A DNA stretch of 64,000 bases from Hydractinia symbiolongicarpus (lineage: Eukaryota > Cnidaria > Hydrozoa > Anthoathecata > Hydractiniidae): contig NC_079888.1 of NCBI RefSeq assembly GCF_029227915.1, positions 22,858,001 to 22,922,000 of the forward strand, written 5' to 3'. Shown here piece after piece: positions 48,891-61,367 of this stretch. Every line of letters starts with the position of its first letter. The stretch's first letter is position 1. Below the pieces are notes generated by a model. That model had not been told where the DNA came from. It saw nothing but the letters and a program-made list of their open reading frames with translations, and searched no databases. A program made the translations under genes and the position numbers.

Positions 48891-49854
48891 TTTTTAAAAA
48901 TGTTTTCATTTTTGATAAGACGCTGAATAAAAGAAGTTTAGTCGTCGGCAAACGAAAACCCGCGATTTCCCGTAAATCCCGGCTTGGCCCGTATAGTCGA
49001 ATGTATACAAAGAGAGTACCCTGTGAGTAAACTCATTTCCAGAACGATTTCTTAAATTATTTTTTTACCACTAAAACGCATGAGACTTGTAGTTTTCAAG
49101 AATGTTTTCATTTGTGATGAGATGCTGAATAAAAGCAGTTTAATCGCCGGCAAACGAAAACCCGCGATTTCCCGTAAATCCCGGGCTTGGCACGTATAGT
49201 CGAATGTATACAAAGAAAGTACCCTGTGAGTAAACTCATTTCCAGAACGATTTTTTAAATTATTTTTTCACCACTAAAACGCATAAGACTTGTAGTTTTT
49301 AAAAATGTTTTCATTTTTGATGAGACGCTGAATGAAAGAAGTTTAATCGCCGGCAAACGAAAACCCGCGATTTCCCGTAAATCCCGGCTTGGCCCGTATA
49401 GTCAAAAGTATACAAAGAAAGTACCCAGGGAGTAAACTCATTTCCCGAACGATTTTTTAAATTATTTTTTCACCACTAAAACGCATGAGACTTGTAGTTT
49501 TCAAAAATGTTTTCATTTTTGATGAGACGCTGAATAAAAGCGGTTTAATCGCCTGCAAACGAAAACCTGCTATTTCCCTAAATCCCGGACTCGACCCGTA
49601 TAGTCAAAAGTATACAAAGAAAGTACCCAGGGAGTAAACTCATTTCCAGAACGATTTTTTAAATTATTTTTTCACCACTAAAACGCATAAGACTTGTAGT
49701 TTTTAAAATTGTTTTCATTTTTGATGAGACGCTGAATAAAAGAAGTTTAATCGCCGGCAAACGAAAACCCGCGATTTCCCGTAAATCCCGGGCTTGGCCC
49801 GTATAGTCAAAAGTATACAAAGAAAGTACCCAGGGAGTAAACTCATTTCCCGAA

Positions 49855-52487
49855 CGATTTTTTATATTATTTTTTTACCACTAAAACGCATAAGACTTGT
49901 AGTTTTTAAAAATGTTTTCATTTTTGATGAGACGCTGAATAAAAGAAGTTTAATCGCCGGCAAACGAAAATCCGCGATTTCCCGCAAATCCCGGACTCGG
50001 CCCGTATAGTCGAATGTATACAAAGAGAGTACCCTGTGAGTAAACTCATTTCCAGAACGATTTTTTAAATTATTTTTTTACCACTAAAACGCATGAGACT
50101 TGTAGTTTTCAAGAATGTTTTCATTTGTGATGAGATGCTGAATAAAAGCAGTTTAATCGCCGGCAAACGAAAACCCGCGATTTCCCGTAAATCCCGGGCT
50201 TGGCACGTATAGTCGAATGTATACAAAGAAAGTACCCTGTGAGTAAACTCATTTCCAGAACGATTTTTTAAATTATTTTTTCACCACTAAAACACATAAG
50301 ACTTGTAGTTTTTAAAAATGTTTTCATTTTTGATGAGACGCTGAATGAAAGAAGTTTAATCGCCGGCAAACGAAAACCCGCGATTTCCCGTAAATCCCGG
50401 CTTGGCCCGTATAGCCAAAAGTATACAAAGAAAGTACCCAGGGAGTAAACTCATTTCCAGAACGATTTTTTAAATTATTTTTTCACCACTAAAACGCATA
50501 AGACTTGTAGTTTTTAAAAATGTTTTCATTTTTGATGAGACGCTGAATAAAAGAATTTTAATCGCCGGCAAACGAAAACCCGCGATTTCCCGTAAATCCT
50601 GGGCTTGGCCCGTATAGTCAAAAGTATACAAAGAAAGTACCCAGGGAGTAATCTCATTTCCCGAACGATTTTTTAAATTACTTTTTCACCACTAAAACGC
50701 ATGAGACTTGTAGTTTTTAAAAATGTTTTCATTTTTGATGAGACGCTGAATAAAAGAAGTTTAATCGCCCGCAAACGAAAACCTGAGATTTCCCGTAAAT
50801 CCTGGACTCGGCCCGTATAGTCAAAAGTATACAAAGAAAGTACCTAGGGAGTAAACTCATTTCCCAAACGATTTTTTAAATTATTTTTTTACCACTAAAA
50901 CGCATGAGACTTGTAGTTTTCAAGAATGTTTTCATTTTTGATGAGATGCTGAATAAAAGCAGTTTAATCGCCGGCAAACGAAATCCCGCGATTTCCCGTA
51001 AATCCCGGGCTTGGCACGTATAGTCGAATGTATACAAAAAAAGTACCCTGTGAGTAAACTCATTTCCAGAACGATTTTTTAAATTATTTTTTCACCACTA
51101 AAACGCATAAGACTTGTAGTTTTTAAAAATGTTTTCATTTTTGATGAGACGCTGAATAAAAGAAGTTTAAGCGCCGGCAAACGAAAACCCGCGATTTCCC
51201 GTAAATCCCGGCTTGGCCCGTATAGTCAAAAGTATACAAAGAAAGTACCCAGGGAGTAAACTCATTTCCCGAACGATTTTTTAAATTATTTTTTCACCAC
51301 TAAAACGCATGAGACTTGTAGTTTTTAAAAATGTTTTCATTTTTGATGAGACGCTGAATAAAAGCAGTTTAATCGCCTGCAAACGAAAACCTGCTATTTC
51401 CCTAAATCCAGGACTCGGCCCGTATAGTCAAAAGTATACAAAGAAAGTACCCAGGGAGTAAACTCATTTCCCGAACGATTTTTTATATTATTTTTTTACC
51501 CCTAAACGCATGAGACTTGTAGTTTTCAAAAATGTTTTCATTTTTGATGAGACGCTGAATAAAAAAAATTTAATCGCCGGCAAACGAAAACCCGCGATTT
51601 CCCGTAAATCCTGGGCTTGGCCCGTATAGTCGAATGTATACAAAGAAAGTACCCAGGGAGTAATCTCATTTCCCGAACGATTTTTTAAATTACTTTTTCA
51701 CCACTAAAACGCATGAGACTTGTAGTTTTTAAAAATGTTTTCATTTTTGATGAGACGCTGAATAAAAGAAGTTTAATCGCCGGCAAACGAAAACCTGCGA
51801 TTTCCCGTAAATCCTGGACTCGGCCCGTATAGTCAAAAGTATACAAAGAAAGTACCCAAGGAGTAAACTCATTTCCCAAACGATTTTTTAAATTATTATT
51901 TCACCACTAAAACGCATGAGACTTGTAGTTTTCAAAAATGTTTTCATTTTTGATGAGACGCTGAATAAAAGCAGTTTAATCGCCTGCAAACGAAAACCTG
52001 CTATTTCCCTAAATCCCGGACTCGGCCCGTATAGTCAAAAGTATACAAAGAAAGTACCCAGGGAGTAAACTCATTTCCCGAACGATTTTTTATATTATTT
52101 TTTTACCCCTAAACGCATGAGACTTGTAGTTTTCAAAAATGTTTTCATTTTTGATGAGACGCTGAATAAAAAAAGTTTAATCGCCGGCAAACGAAAACCC
52201 GCGATTTCCCGTAAATCCTGGGCTTGGCCCGTATAGTCGAATGTATACAAAGAAAGTACCCAGGGAGTAATCTCATTTCCCGAACGATTTTTTAAATTAC
52301 TTTTTCACCACTAAAACGCATGAGACTTGTAGTTTTTAAAAATGTTTTCATTTTTGATGAGACGCTGAATAAAAGAAGTTTAATCGCCGGCAAACGAAAA
52401 CCTGCGATTTCCCGTAAATCCTGGACTCGGCCCGTATAGTCAAAAGTATACAAAGAAAGTACCCAAGGAGTAAACTCATTTCCCAAA
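49855..52487 (+). repeat. 2633-bp higher-order repeat (13-mer), copy 1
   Basis: Matches 52488-55120 at 2633 bp with no difference seen in the parts compared, including tatagccaaaag (50410), cctgagattt, gtttaagcgcc and ataaaaaaaattt. Thirteen monomers averaging 202.5 bp. The right end contains two 607-bp trimers (51685 and 52292 series). Confidence 0.9.
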
Positions 52488-55120
52488 CGATTTTTTATAT
52501 TATTTTTTTACCACTAAAACGCATAAGACTTGTAGTTTTTAAAAATGTTTTCATTTTTGATGAGACGCTGAATAAAAGAAGTTTAATCGCCGGCAAACGA
52601 AAATCCGCGATTTCCCGCAAATCCCGGACTCGGCCCGTATAGTCGAATGTATACAAAGAGAGTACCCTGTGAGTAAACTCATTTCCAGAACGATTTTTTA
52701 AATTATTTTTTTACCACTAAAACGCATGAGACTTGTAGTTTTCAAGAATGTTTTCATTTGTGATGAGATGCTGAATAAAAGCAGTTTAATCGCCGGCAAA
52801 CGAAAACCCGCGATTTCCCGTAAATCCCGGGCTTGGCACGTATAGTCGAATGTATACAAAGAAAGTACCCTGTGAGTAAACTCATTTCCAGAACGATTTT
52901 TTAAATTATTTTTTCACCACTAAAACACATAAGACTTGTAGTTTTTAAAAATGTTTTCATTTTTGATGAGACGCTGAATGAAAGAAGTTTAATCGCCGGC
53001 AAACGAAAACCCGCGATTTCCCGTAAATCCCGGCTTGGCCCGTATAGCCAAAAGTATACAAAGAAAGTACCCAGGGAGTAAACTCATTTCCAGAACGATT
53101 TTTTAAATTATTTTTTCACCACTAAAACGCATAAGACTTGTAGTTTTTAAAAATGTTTTCATTTTTGATGAGACGCTGAATAAAAGAATTTTAATCGCCG
53201 GCAAACGAAAACCCGCGATTTCCCGTAAATCCTGGGCTTGGCCCGTATAGTCAAAAGTATACAAAGAAAGTACCCAGGGAGTAATCTCATTTCCCGAACG
53301 ATTTTTTAAATTACTTTTTCACCACTAAAACGCATGAGACTTGTAGTTTTTAAAAATGTTTTCATTTTTGATGAGACGCTGAATAAAAGAAGTTTAATCG
53401 CCCGCAAACGAAAACCTGAGATTTCCCGTAAATCCTGGACTCGGCCCGTATAGTCAAAAGTATACAAAGAAAGTACCTAGGGAGTAAACTCATTTCCCAA
53501 ACGATTTTTTAAATTATTTTTTTACCACTAAAACGCATGAGACTTGTAGTTTTCAAGAATGTTTTCATTTTTGATGAGATGCTGAATAAAAGCAGTTTAA
53601 TCGCCGGCAAACGAAATCCCGCGATTTCCCGTAAATCCCGGGCTTGGCACGTATAGTCGAATGTATACAAAAAAAGTACCCTGTGAGTAAACTCATTTCC
53701 AGAACGATTTTTTAAATTATTTTTTCACCACTAAAACGCATAAGACTTGTAGTTTTTAAAAATGTTTTCATTTTTGATGAGACGCTGAATAAAAGAAGTT
53801 TAAGCGCCGGCAAACGAAAACCCGCGATTTCCCGTAAATCCCGGCTTGGCCCGTATAGTCAAAAGTATACAAAGAAAGTACCCAGGGAGTAAACTCATTT
53901 CCCGAACGATTTTTTAAATTATTTTTTCACCACTAAAACGCATGAGACTTGTAGTTTTTAAAAATGTTTTCATTTTTGATGAGACGCTGAATAAAAGCAG
54001 TTTAATCGCCTGCAAACGAAAACCTGCTATTTCCCTAAATCCAGGACTCGGCCCGTATAGTCAAAAGTATACAAAGAAAGTACCCAGGGAGTAAACTCAT
54101 TTCCCGAACGATTTTTTATATTATTTTTTTACCCCTAAACGCATGAGACTTGTAGTTTTCAAAAATGTTTTCATTTTTGATGAGACGCTGAATAAAAAAA
54201 ATTTAATCGCCGGCAAACGAAAACCCGCGATTTCCCGTAAATCCTGGGCTTGGCCCGTATAGTCGAATGTATACAAAGAAAGTACCCAGGGAGTAATCTC
54301 ATTTCCCGAACGATTTTTTAAATTACTTTTTCACCACTAAAACGCATGAGACTTGTAGTTTTTAAAAATGTTTTCATTTTTGATGAGACGCTGAATAAAA
54401 GAAGTTTAATCGCCGGCAAACGAAAACCTGCGATTTCCCGTAAATCCTGGACTCGGCCCGTATAGTCAAAAGTATACAAAGAAAGTACCCAAGGAGTAAA
54501 CTCATTTCCCAAACGATTTTTTAAATTATTATTTCACCACTAAAACGCATGAGACTTGTAGTTTTCAAAAATGTTTTCATTTTTGATGAGACGCTGAATA
54601 AAAGCAGTTTAATCGCCTGCAAACGAAAACCTGCTATTTCCCTAAATCCCGGACTCGGCCCGTATAGTCAAAAGTATACAAAGAAAGTACCCAGGGAGTA
54701 AACTCATTTCCCGAACGATTTTTTATATTATTTTTTTACCCCTAAACGCATGAGACTTGTAGTTTTCAAAAATGTTTTCATTTTTGATGAGACGCTGAAT
54801 AAAAAAAGTTTAATCGCCGGCAAACGAAAACCCGCGATTTCCCGTAAATCCTGGGCTTGGCCCGTATAGTCGAATGTATACAAAGAAAGTACCCAGGGAG
54901 TAATCTCATTTCCCGAACGATTTTTTAAATTACTTTTTCACCACTAAAACGCATGAGACTTGTAGTTTTTAAAAATGTTTTCATTTTTGATGAGACGCTG
55001 AATAAAAGAAGTTTAATCGCCGGCAAACGAAAACCTGCGATTTCCCGTAAATCCTGGACTCGGCCCGTATAGTCAAAAGTATACAAAGAAAGTACCCAAG
55101 GAGTAAACTCATTTCCCAAA
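52488..55120 (+). repeat. 2633-bp higher-order repeat (13-mer), copy 2
   Basis: Direct tandem partner of the preceding block. The junction near 52490 switches from the cccaaacg end of the trimer to the tttatattatttttttacc unit that opens the block. Confidence 0.9.
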
Positions 55121-57660
55121 CGATTTTTTAAATTATTATTTCACCACTAAAACGCATGAGACTTGTAGTTTTCAAAAATGTTTTCATTTTTGATGAGACG
55201 CTGAATAAAAGCAGTTTAATCGCCTGCAAACGAAAACCTGCTATTTCCCTAAATCCCGGACTCGGCCCGTATAGTCAAAAGTATACAAAGAAAGTACCCA
55301 GGGAGTAAACTCATTTCCCGAACGATTTTTTATATTATTTTTTTACCCCTAAACGCATGAGACTTGTAGTTTTCAAAAATGTTTTCATTTTTGATGAGAC
55401 GCTGAATAAAAAAAGTTTAATCGCCGGCAAACGAAAACCCGCGATTTCCCGTAAATCCTGGGCTTGGCCCGTATAGTCGAATGTATACAAAGAAAGTACC
55501 CAGGGAGTAATCTCATTTCCCGAACGATTTTTTAAATTACTTTTTCACCACTAAAACGCATGAGACTTGTAGTTTTTAAAAATGTTTTCATTTTTGATGA
55601 GACGCTGAATAAAAGAAGTTTAATCGCCGGCAAACGAAAACCCGCGATTTCCCGTAAATCCCGGCTTGGCCCGTATAGCCAAAAGTATACAAAGAAAGTA
55701 CCCAGGGAGTAAACTCATTTCCAGAACGATTTTTTAAATTATCTTTTCACCACTAAAACGCATAAGACTTGTAGTTTTTAAAAATGTTTTCATTTTTGAT
55801 GAGACGCTGAATAAAAGAATTTTAATCGCCGGCAAACGAAAACCCGCGATTTCCCGTAAATCCTGGGCTTGGCCCGTATAGTCAAAAGTATACAAAGAAA
55901 GTACCCAGGGAGTAATCTCATTTCCCGAACGATTTTTTAAATTACTTTTTCACCACTAAAACGCATGAGACTTGTAGTTTTTAAAAATGTTTTCATTTTT
56001 GATGAGACGCTGAATAAAAGAAGTTTAATCGCCCGCAAACGAAAACCTGAGATTTCCCGTAAATCCTGGACTCGGCCCGTATAGTCAAAAGTATACAAAG
56101 AAAGTACCTAGGGAGTAAACTCATTTCCCAAACGATTTTTTAAATTATTTTTTTACCACTAAAACGCATGAGACTTGTAGTTTTCAAGAATGTTTTCATT
56201 TTTGATGAGATGCTGAATAAAAGCAGTTTAATCGCCGGCAAACGAAATCCCGCGATTTCCCGTAAATCCCGGGCTTGGCACGTATAGTCGAATGTATACA
56301 AAAAAAGTACCCTGTGAGTAAACTCATTTCCAGAACGATTTTTTAAATTATTTTTTCACCACTAAAACGCATAAGACTTGTAGTTTTTAAAAATGTTTTC
56401 ATTTTTGATGAGACGCTGAATAAAAGAAGTTTAAGCGCCGGCAAACGAAAACCCGCGATTTCCCGTAAATCCCGGCTTGGCCCGTATAGTCAAAAGTATA
56501 CAAAGAAAGTACCCAGGGAGTAAACTCATTTCCCGAACGATTTTTTAAATTATTTTTTCACCACTAAAACGCATGAGACTTGTAGTTTTTAAAAATGTTT
56601 TCATTTTTGATGAGACGCTGAATAAAAGCAGTTTAATCGCCTGCAAACGAAAACCTGCTATTTCCCTAAATCCAGGACTCGGCCCGTATAGTCAAAAGTA
56701 TACAAAGAAAGTACCCAGGGAGTAAACTCATTTCCCGAACGATTTTTTATATTATTTTTTTACCCCTAAACGCATGAGACTTGTAGTTTTCAAAAATGTT
56801 TTCATTTTTGATGAGACGCTGAATAAAAAAAATTTAATCGCCGGCAAACGAAAACCCGCGATTTCCCGTAAATCCTGGGCTTGGCCCGTATAGTCGAATG
56901 TATACAAAGAAAGTACCCAGGGAGTAATCTCATTTCCCGAACGATTTTTTAAATTACTTTTTCACCACTAAAACGCATGAGACTTGTAGTTTTTAAAAAT
57001 GTTTTCATTTTTGATGAGACGCTGAATAAAAGAAGTTTAATCGCCGGCAAACGAAAACCTGCGATTTCCCGTAAATCCTGGACTCGGCCCGTATAGTCAA
57101 AAGTATACAAAGAAAGTACCCAAGGAGTAAACTCATTTCCCAAACGATTTTTTAAATTATTATTTCACCACTAAAACGCATGAGACTTGTAGTTTTCAAA
57201 AATGTTTTCATTTTTGATGAGACGCTGAATAAAAGCAGTTTAATCGCCTGCAAACGAAAACCTGCTATTTCCCTAAATCCCGGACTCGGCCCGTATAGTC
57301 AAAAGTATACAAAGAAAGTACCCAGGGAGTAAACTCATTTCCCGAACGATTTTTTATATTATTTTTTTACCCCTAAACGCATGAGACTTGTAGTTTTCAA
57401 AAATGTTTTCATTTTTGATGAGACGCTGAATAAAAAAAGTTTAATCGCCGGCAAACGAAAACCCGCGATTTCCCGTAAATCCTGGGCTTGGCCCGTATAG
57501 TCGAATGTATACAAAGAAAGTACCCAGGGAGTAATCTCATTTCCCGAACGATTTTTTAAATTACTTTTTCACCACTAAAACGCATGAGACTTGTAGTTTT
57601 TAAAAATGTTTTCATTTTTGATGAGACGCTGAATAAAAGAAGTTTAATCGCCGGCAAACG
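55121..57660 (+). repeat. Third, partial 13-mer copy plus one extra trimer
   Basis: A further 607-bp trimer (to about 55.6 kb) is followed by sequence matching 52.99-55.03 kb at 2631 bp (tatagcc at 53043 and 55674). A chimeric monomer near 55.6 kb joins a gagtaatctc unit to the ggcttggcccgtatagcc end. Private change: attatcttttcacc near 55740. Confidence 0.85.
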
Positions 57661-58022
57661 AAAACCCGCGATTTCCCGTAAATCCTGGACTCGGCCCGTA
57701 TAGTCAAAAGTATACAAAGAAAGTACCCAGGGAGTAAACTCATTTCCCAAACGATTTTTTAAATTATTATTTCACCACTAAAACGCATGAGACTTGTAGT
57801 TTTTAAAAATGTTTTCATTTTTGATGAGACGCTGAATAAAAGAAGTTTAATCGCCGGCAAACGAAAACCCGCGATTTCCCGTAAATCCCGGCTTGGCCCG
57901 TATAGTCGAATGTATACAAAGAAAGTACCCTGTGAGTAAACTCATTTCCAGAACGATTTTTTAAATTATTTCTTCACCAATAAAAACGCATGAGACTTGT
58001 AGTTTTTAAAAATGTTTTCATT
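57661..58022 (+). repeat. Junction monomers back to 47.7-48.1 kb type
   Basis: After the trimers the array returns to the aaacccgcg/cctggactcgg, attatttcacc and caccaataaaaacg units seen at 47.7-48.1 kb, about 9921 bp upstream. It then enters the 9112-bp-offset copy. Confidence 0.75.
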
Positions 58023-61000
58023 TTTGATAAGACGCTGAATAAAAGAAGTTTAGTCGTCGGCAAACGAAAACCCGCGATTTCCCGTAAATCCCGGCTTGGC
58101 CCGTATAGTCGAATGTATACAAAGAGAGTACCCTGTGAGTAAACTCATTTCCAGAACGATTTCTTAAATTATTTTTTTACCACTAAAACGCATGAGACTT
58201 GTAGTTTTCAAGAATGTTTTCATTTGTGATGAGATGCTGAATAAAAGCAGTTTAATCGCCGGCAAACGAAAACCCGCGATTTCCCGTAAATCCCGGGCTT
58301 GGCACGTATAGTCGAATGTATACAAAGAAAGTACCCTGTGAGTAAACTCATTTCCAGAACGATTTTTTAAATTATTTTTTCACCACTAAAACGCATAAGA
58401 CTTGTAGTTTTTAAAAATGTTTTCATTTTTGATGAGACGCTGAATGAAAGAAGTTTAATCGCCGGCAAACGAAAACCCGCGATTTCCCGTAAATCCCGGC
58501 TTGGCCCGTATAGTCAAAAGTATACAAAGAAAGTACCCAGGGAGTAAACTCATTTCCCGAACGATTTTTTAAATTATTTTTTCACCACTAAAACGCATGA
58601 GACTTGTAGTTTTCAAAAATGTTTTCATTTTTGATGAGACGCTGAATAAAAGCGGTTTAATCGCCTGCAAACGAAAACCTGCTATTTCCCTAAATCCCGG
58701 ACTCGACCCGTATAGTCAAAAGTATACAAAGAAAGTACCCAGGGAGTAAACTCATTTCCAGAACGATTTTTTAAATTATTTTTTCACCACTAAAACGCAT
58801 AAGACTTGTAGTTTTTAAAATTGTTTTCATTTTTGATGAGACGCTGAATAAAAGAAGTTTAATCGCCGGCAAACGAAAACCCGCGATTTCCCGTAAATCC
58901 CGGGCTTGGCCCGTATAGTCAAAAGTATACAAAGAAAGTACCCAGGGAGTAAACTCATTTCCCGAACGATTTTTTATATTATTTTTTTACCACTAAAACG
59001 CATAAGACTTGTAGTTTTTAAAAATGTTTTCATTTTTGATGAGACGCTGAATAAAAGAAGTTTAATCGCCGGCAAACGAAAATCCGCGATTTCCCGCAAA
59101 TCCCGGACTCGGCCCGTATAGTCGAATGTATACAAAGAGAGTACCCTGTGAGTAAACTCATTTCCAGAACGATTTTTTAAATTATTTTTTTACCACTAAA
59201 ACGCATGAGACTTGTAGTTTTCAAGAATGTTTTCATTTGTGATGAGATGCTGAATAAAAGCAGTTTAATCGCCGGCAAACGAAAACCCGCGATTTCCCGT
59301 AAATCCCGGGCTTGGCACGTATAGTCGAATGTATACAAAGAAAGTACCCTGTGAGTAAACTCATTTCCAGAACGATTTTTTAAATTATTTTTTCACCACT
59401 AAAACACATAAGACTTGTAGTTTTTAAAAATGTTTTCATTTTTGATGAGACGCTGAATGAAAGAAGTTTAATCGCCGGCAAACGAAAACCCGCGATTTCC
59501 CGTAAATCCCGGCTTGGCCCGTATAGCCAAAAGTATACAAAGAAAGTACCCAGGGAGTAAACTCATTTCCAGAACGATTTTTTAAATTATTTTTTCACCA
59601 CTAAAACGCATAAGACTTGTAGTTTTTAAAAATGTTTTCATTTTTGATGAGACGCTGAATACAAGAAGTTTAATCGCCGGCAAACGAAAACCCGCGATTT
59701 CCCGTAAATCCCGGGCTTGGCCCGTATAGTCAAAAGTATACAAAGAAAGTACCCAGGGAGTAATCTCATTTCCCGAACGATTTTTTAAATTACTTTTTCA
59801 CCACTAAAACGCATGAGACTTGTAGTTTTTAAAAATGTTTTCATTTTTGATGAGACGCTGAATAAAAGAAGTTTAATCGCCCGCAAACGAAAACCTGAGA
59901 TTTCCCGTAAATCCTGGACTCGGCCCGTATAGTCAAAAGTATACAAAGAAAGTACCTAGGGAGTAAACTCATTTCCCAAACGATTTTTTAAATTATTTTG
60001 TTACCACTAAAACGCATGAGACTTGTAGTTTTCAAGAATGTTTTCATTTTTGATGAGATGCTGAATAAAAGCAGTTTAATCGCCGGCAAACGAAATCCCG
60101 CGATTTCCCGTAAATACCGGGCTTGGCACGTATAGTCGAATGTATACAAAGAAAGTACCCTGTGAGTAAACTCATTTCCAGAACGATTTTTTAAATTATT
60201 TTTTCACCACTAAAACGCATAAGACTTGTAGTTTTTAAAAATGTTTTCATTTTTGATGAGACGCTGAATAAAAGAAGTTTAATCGCTGGCAAACGAAAAC
60301 CCGCGATTTCCCGTAAATCCCGGCTTGGCCCGTATAGTCAAAAGTATACAAAGAAAGTACCCAGGGAGTAAACTCATTTCCCGAACGATTTTTTAAATTA
60401 TTTTTTCACCACTAAAACGCATGAGACTTGTAGTTTTTAAAAATGTTTTCATTTTTGATGAGACGCTGAATAAAAGCAGTTTAATCGCCTGCAAACGAAA
60501 ACCTGCTATTTCCCTAAATCCAGGACTCGGCCCGTATAGTCAAAAGTATACAAAGAAAGTACCCAGGGAGTAAACTCATTTCCCGAACGATTTTTTATAT
60601 TATTTTTTTACCCCTAAACGCATGAGACTTGTAGTTTTCAAAAATGTTTTCATTTTTGATGAGACGCTGAATAAAAAAATTTTAATCGCCGGCAAACGAA
60701 AACCCGCGATTTCCCGTAAATCCTGGGCTTGGCCCGTATAGTCGAATGTATACAAAGAAAGTACCCAGGGAGTAATCTCATTTCCCGAACGATTTCTTAA
60801 ATTACTTTTTCACCACTAAAACGCATGAGACTTGTAGTTTTTAAAAATGTTTTCATTTTTGATGAGACGCTGAATAAAAGAAGTTTAATCGCCGGCAAAC
60901 GAAAACCTGCGATTTCCCGTAAATCCTGGACTCGGCCCGTATAGTCAAAAGTATACAAAGAAAGTACCCAAGGAGTAAACTCATTTCCCAAACGATTTTT

Positions 61001-61367
61001 TAAATTATTATTTCACCACTAAAACGCATGAGACTTGTAGTTTTCAAAAATGTTTTCATTTTTGATGAGACGCTGAATAAAAGCAGTTTAATCGCCTGCA
61101 AACGAAAACCTGCTATTTCCCTAAATCCCGGACTCGGCCCGTATAGTCAAAAGTATACAAAGAAAGTACCCAGGGAGTAAACTCATTTCCCGAACGATTT
61201 TTTATATTATTTTTTTACCCCTAAACGCATGAGACTTGTAGTTTTCAAAAATGTTTTCATTTTTGATGAGACGCTGAATAAAAAAAGTTTAATCGCCGGC
61301 AAACGAAAACCCGCGATTTCCCGTAAATCCTGGGCTTGGCCCGTATAGTCGAATGTATACAAAGAAA
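58023..61367 (+). repeat. Recopy of 48911-52255 (9112-bp offset)
   Basis: About 3.35 kb follow 48911-52255 at exactly 9112 bp (tatagcc at 50410 and 59522). Around ten differences were noticed, such as gaatacaagaag near 59658, attttgttacc near 59997, aaataccggg near 60114, atcgctggc near 60283 and gatttcttaaattac near 60792. Confidence 0.87.

Noticed and set aside
28636-59121. Plus-strand ORFs of 65-82 codons beginning MARIVKSIQRKYPG or MRLVVFKN (for example 28636, 29948, 31868, 49794, 58906)
   Set aside because: They are translations of an ordinary unit that lacks a stop by chance; copies with one base more or fewer break the frame.
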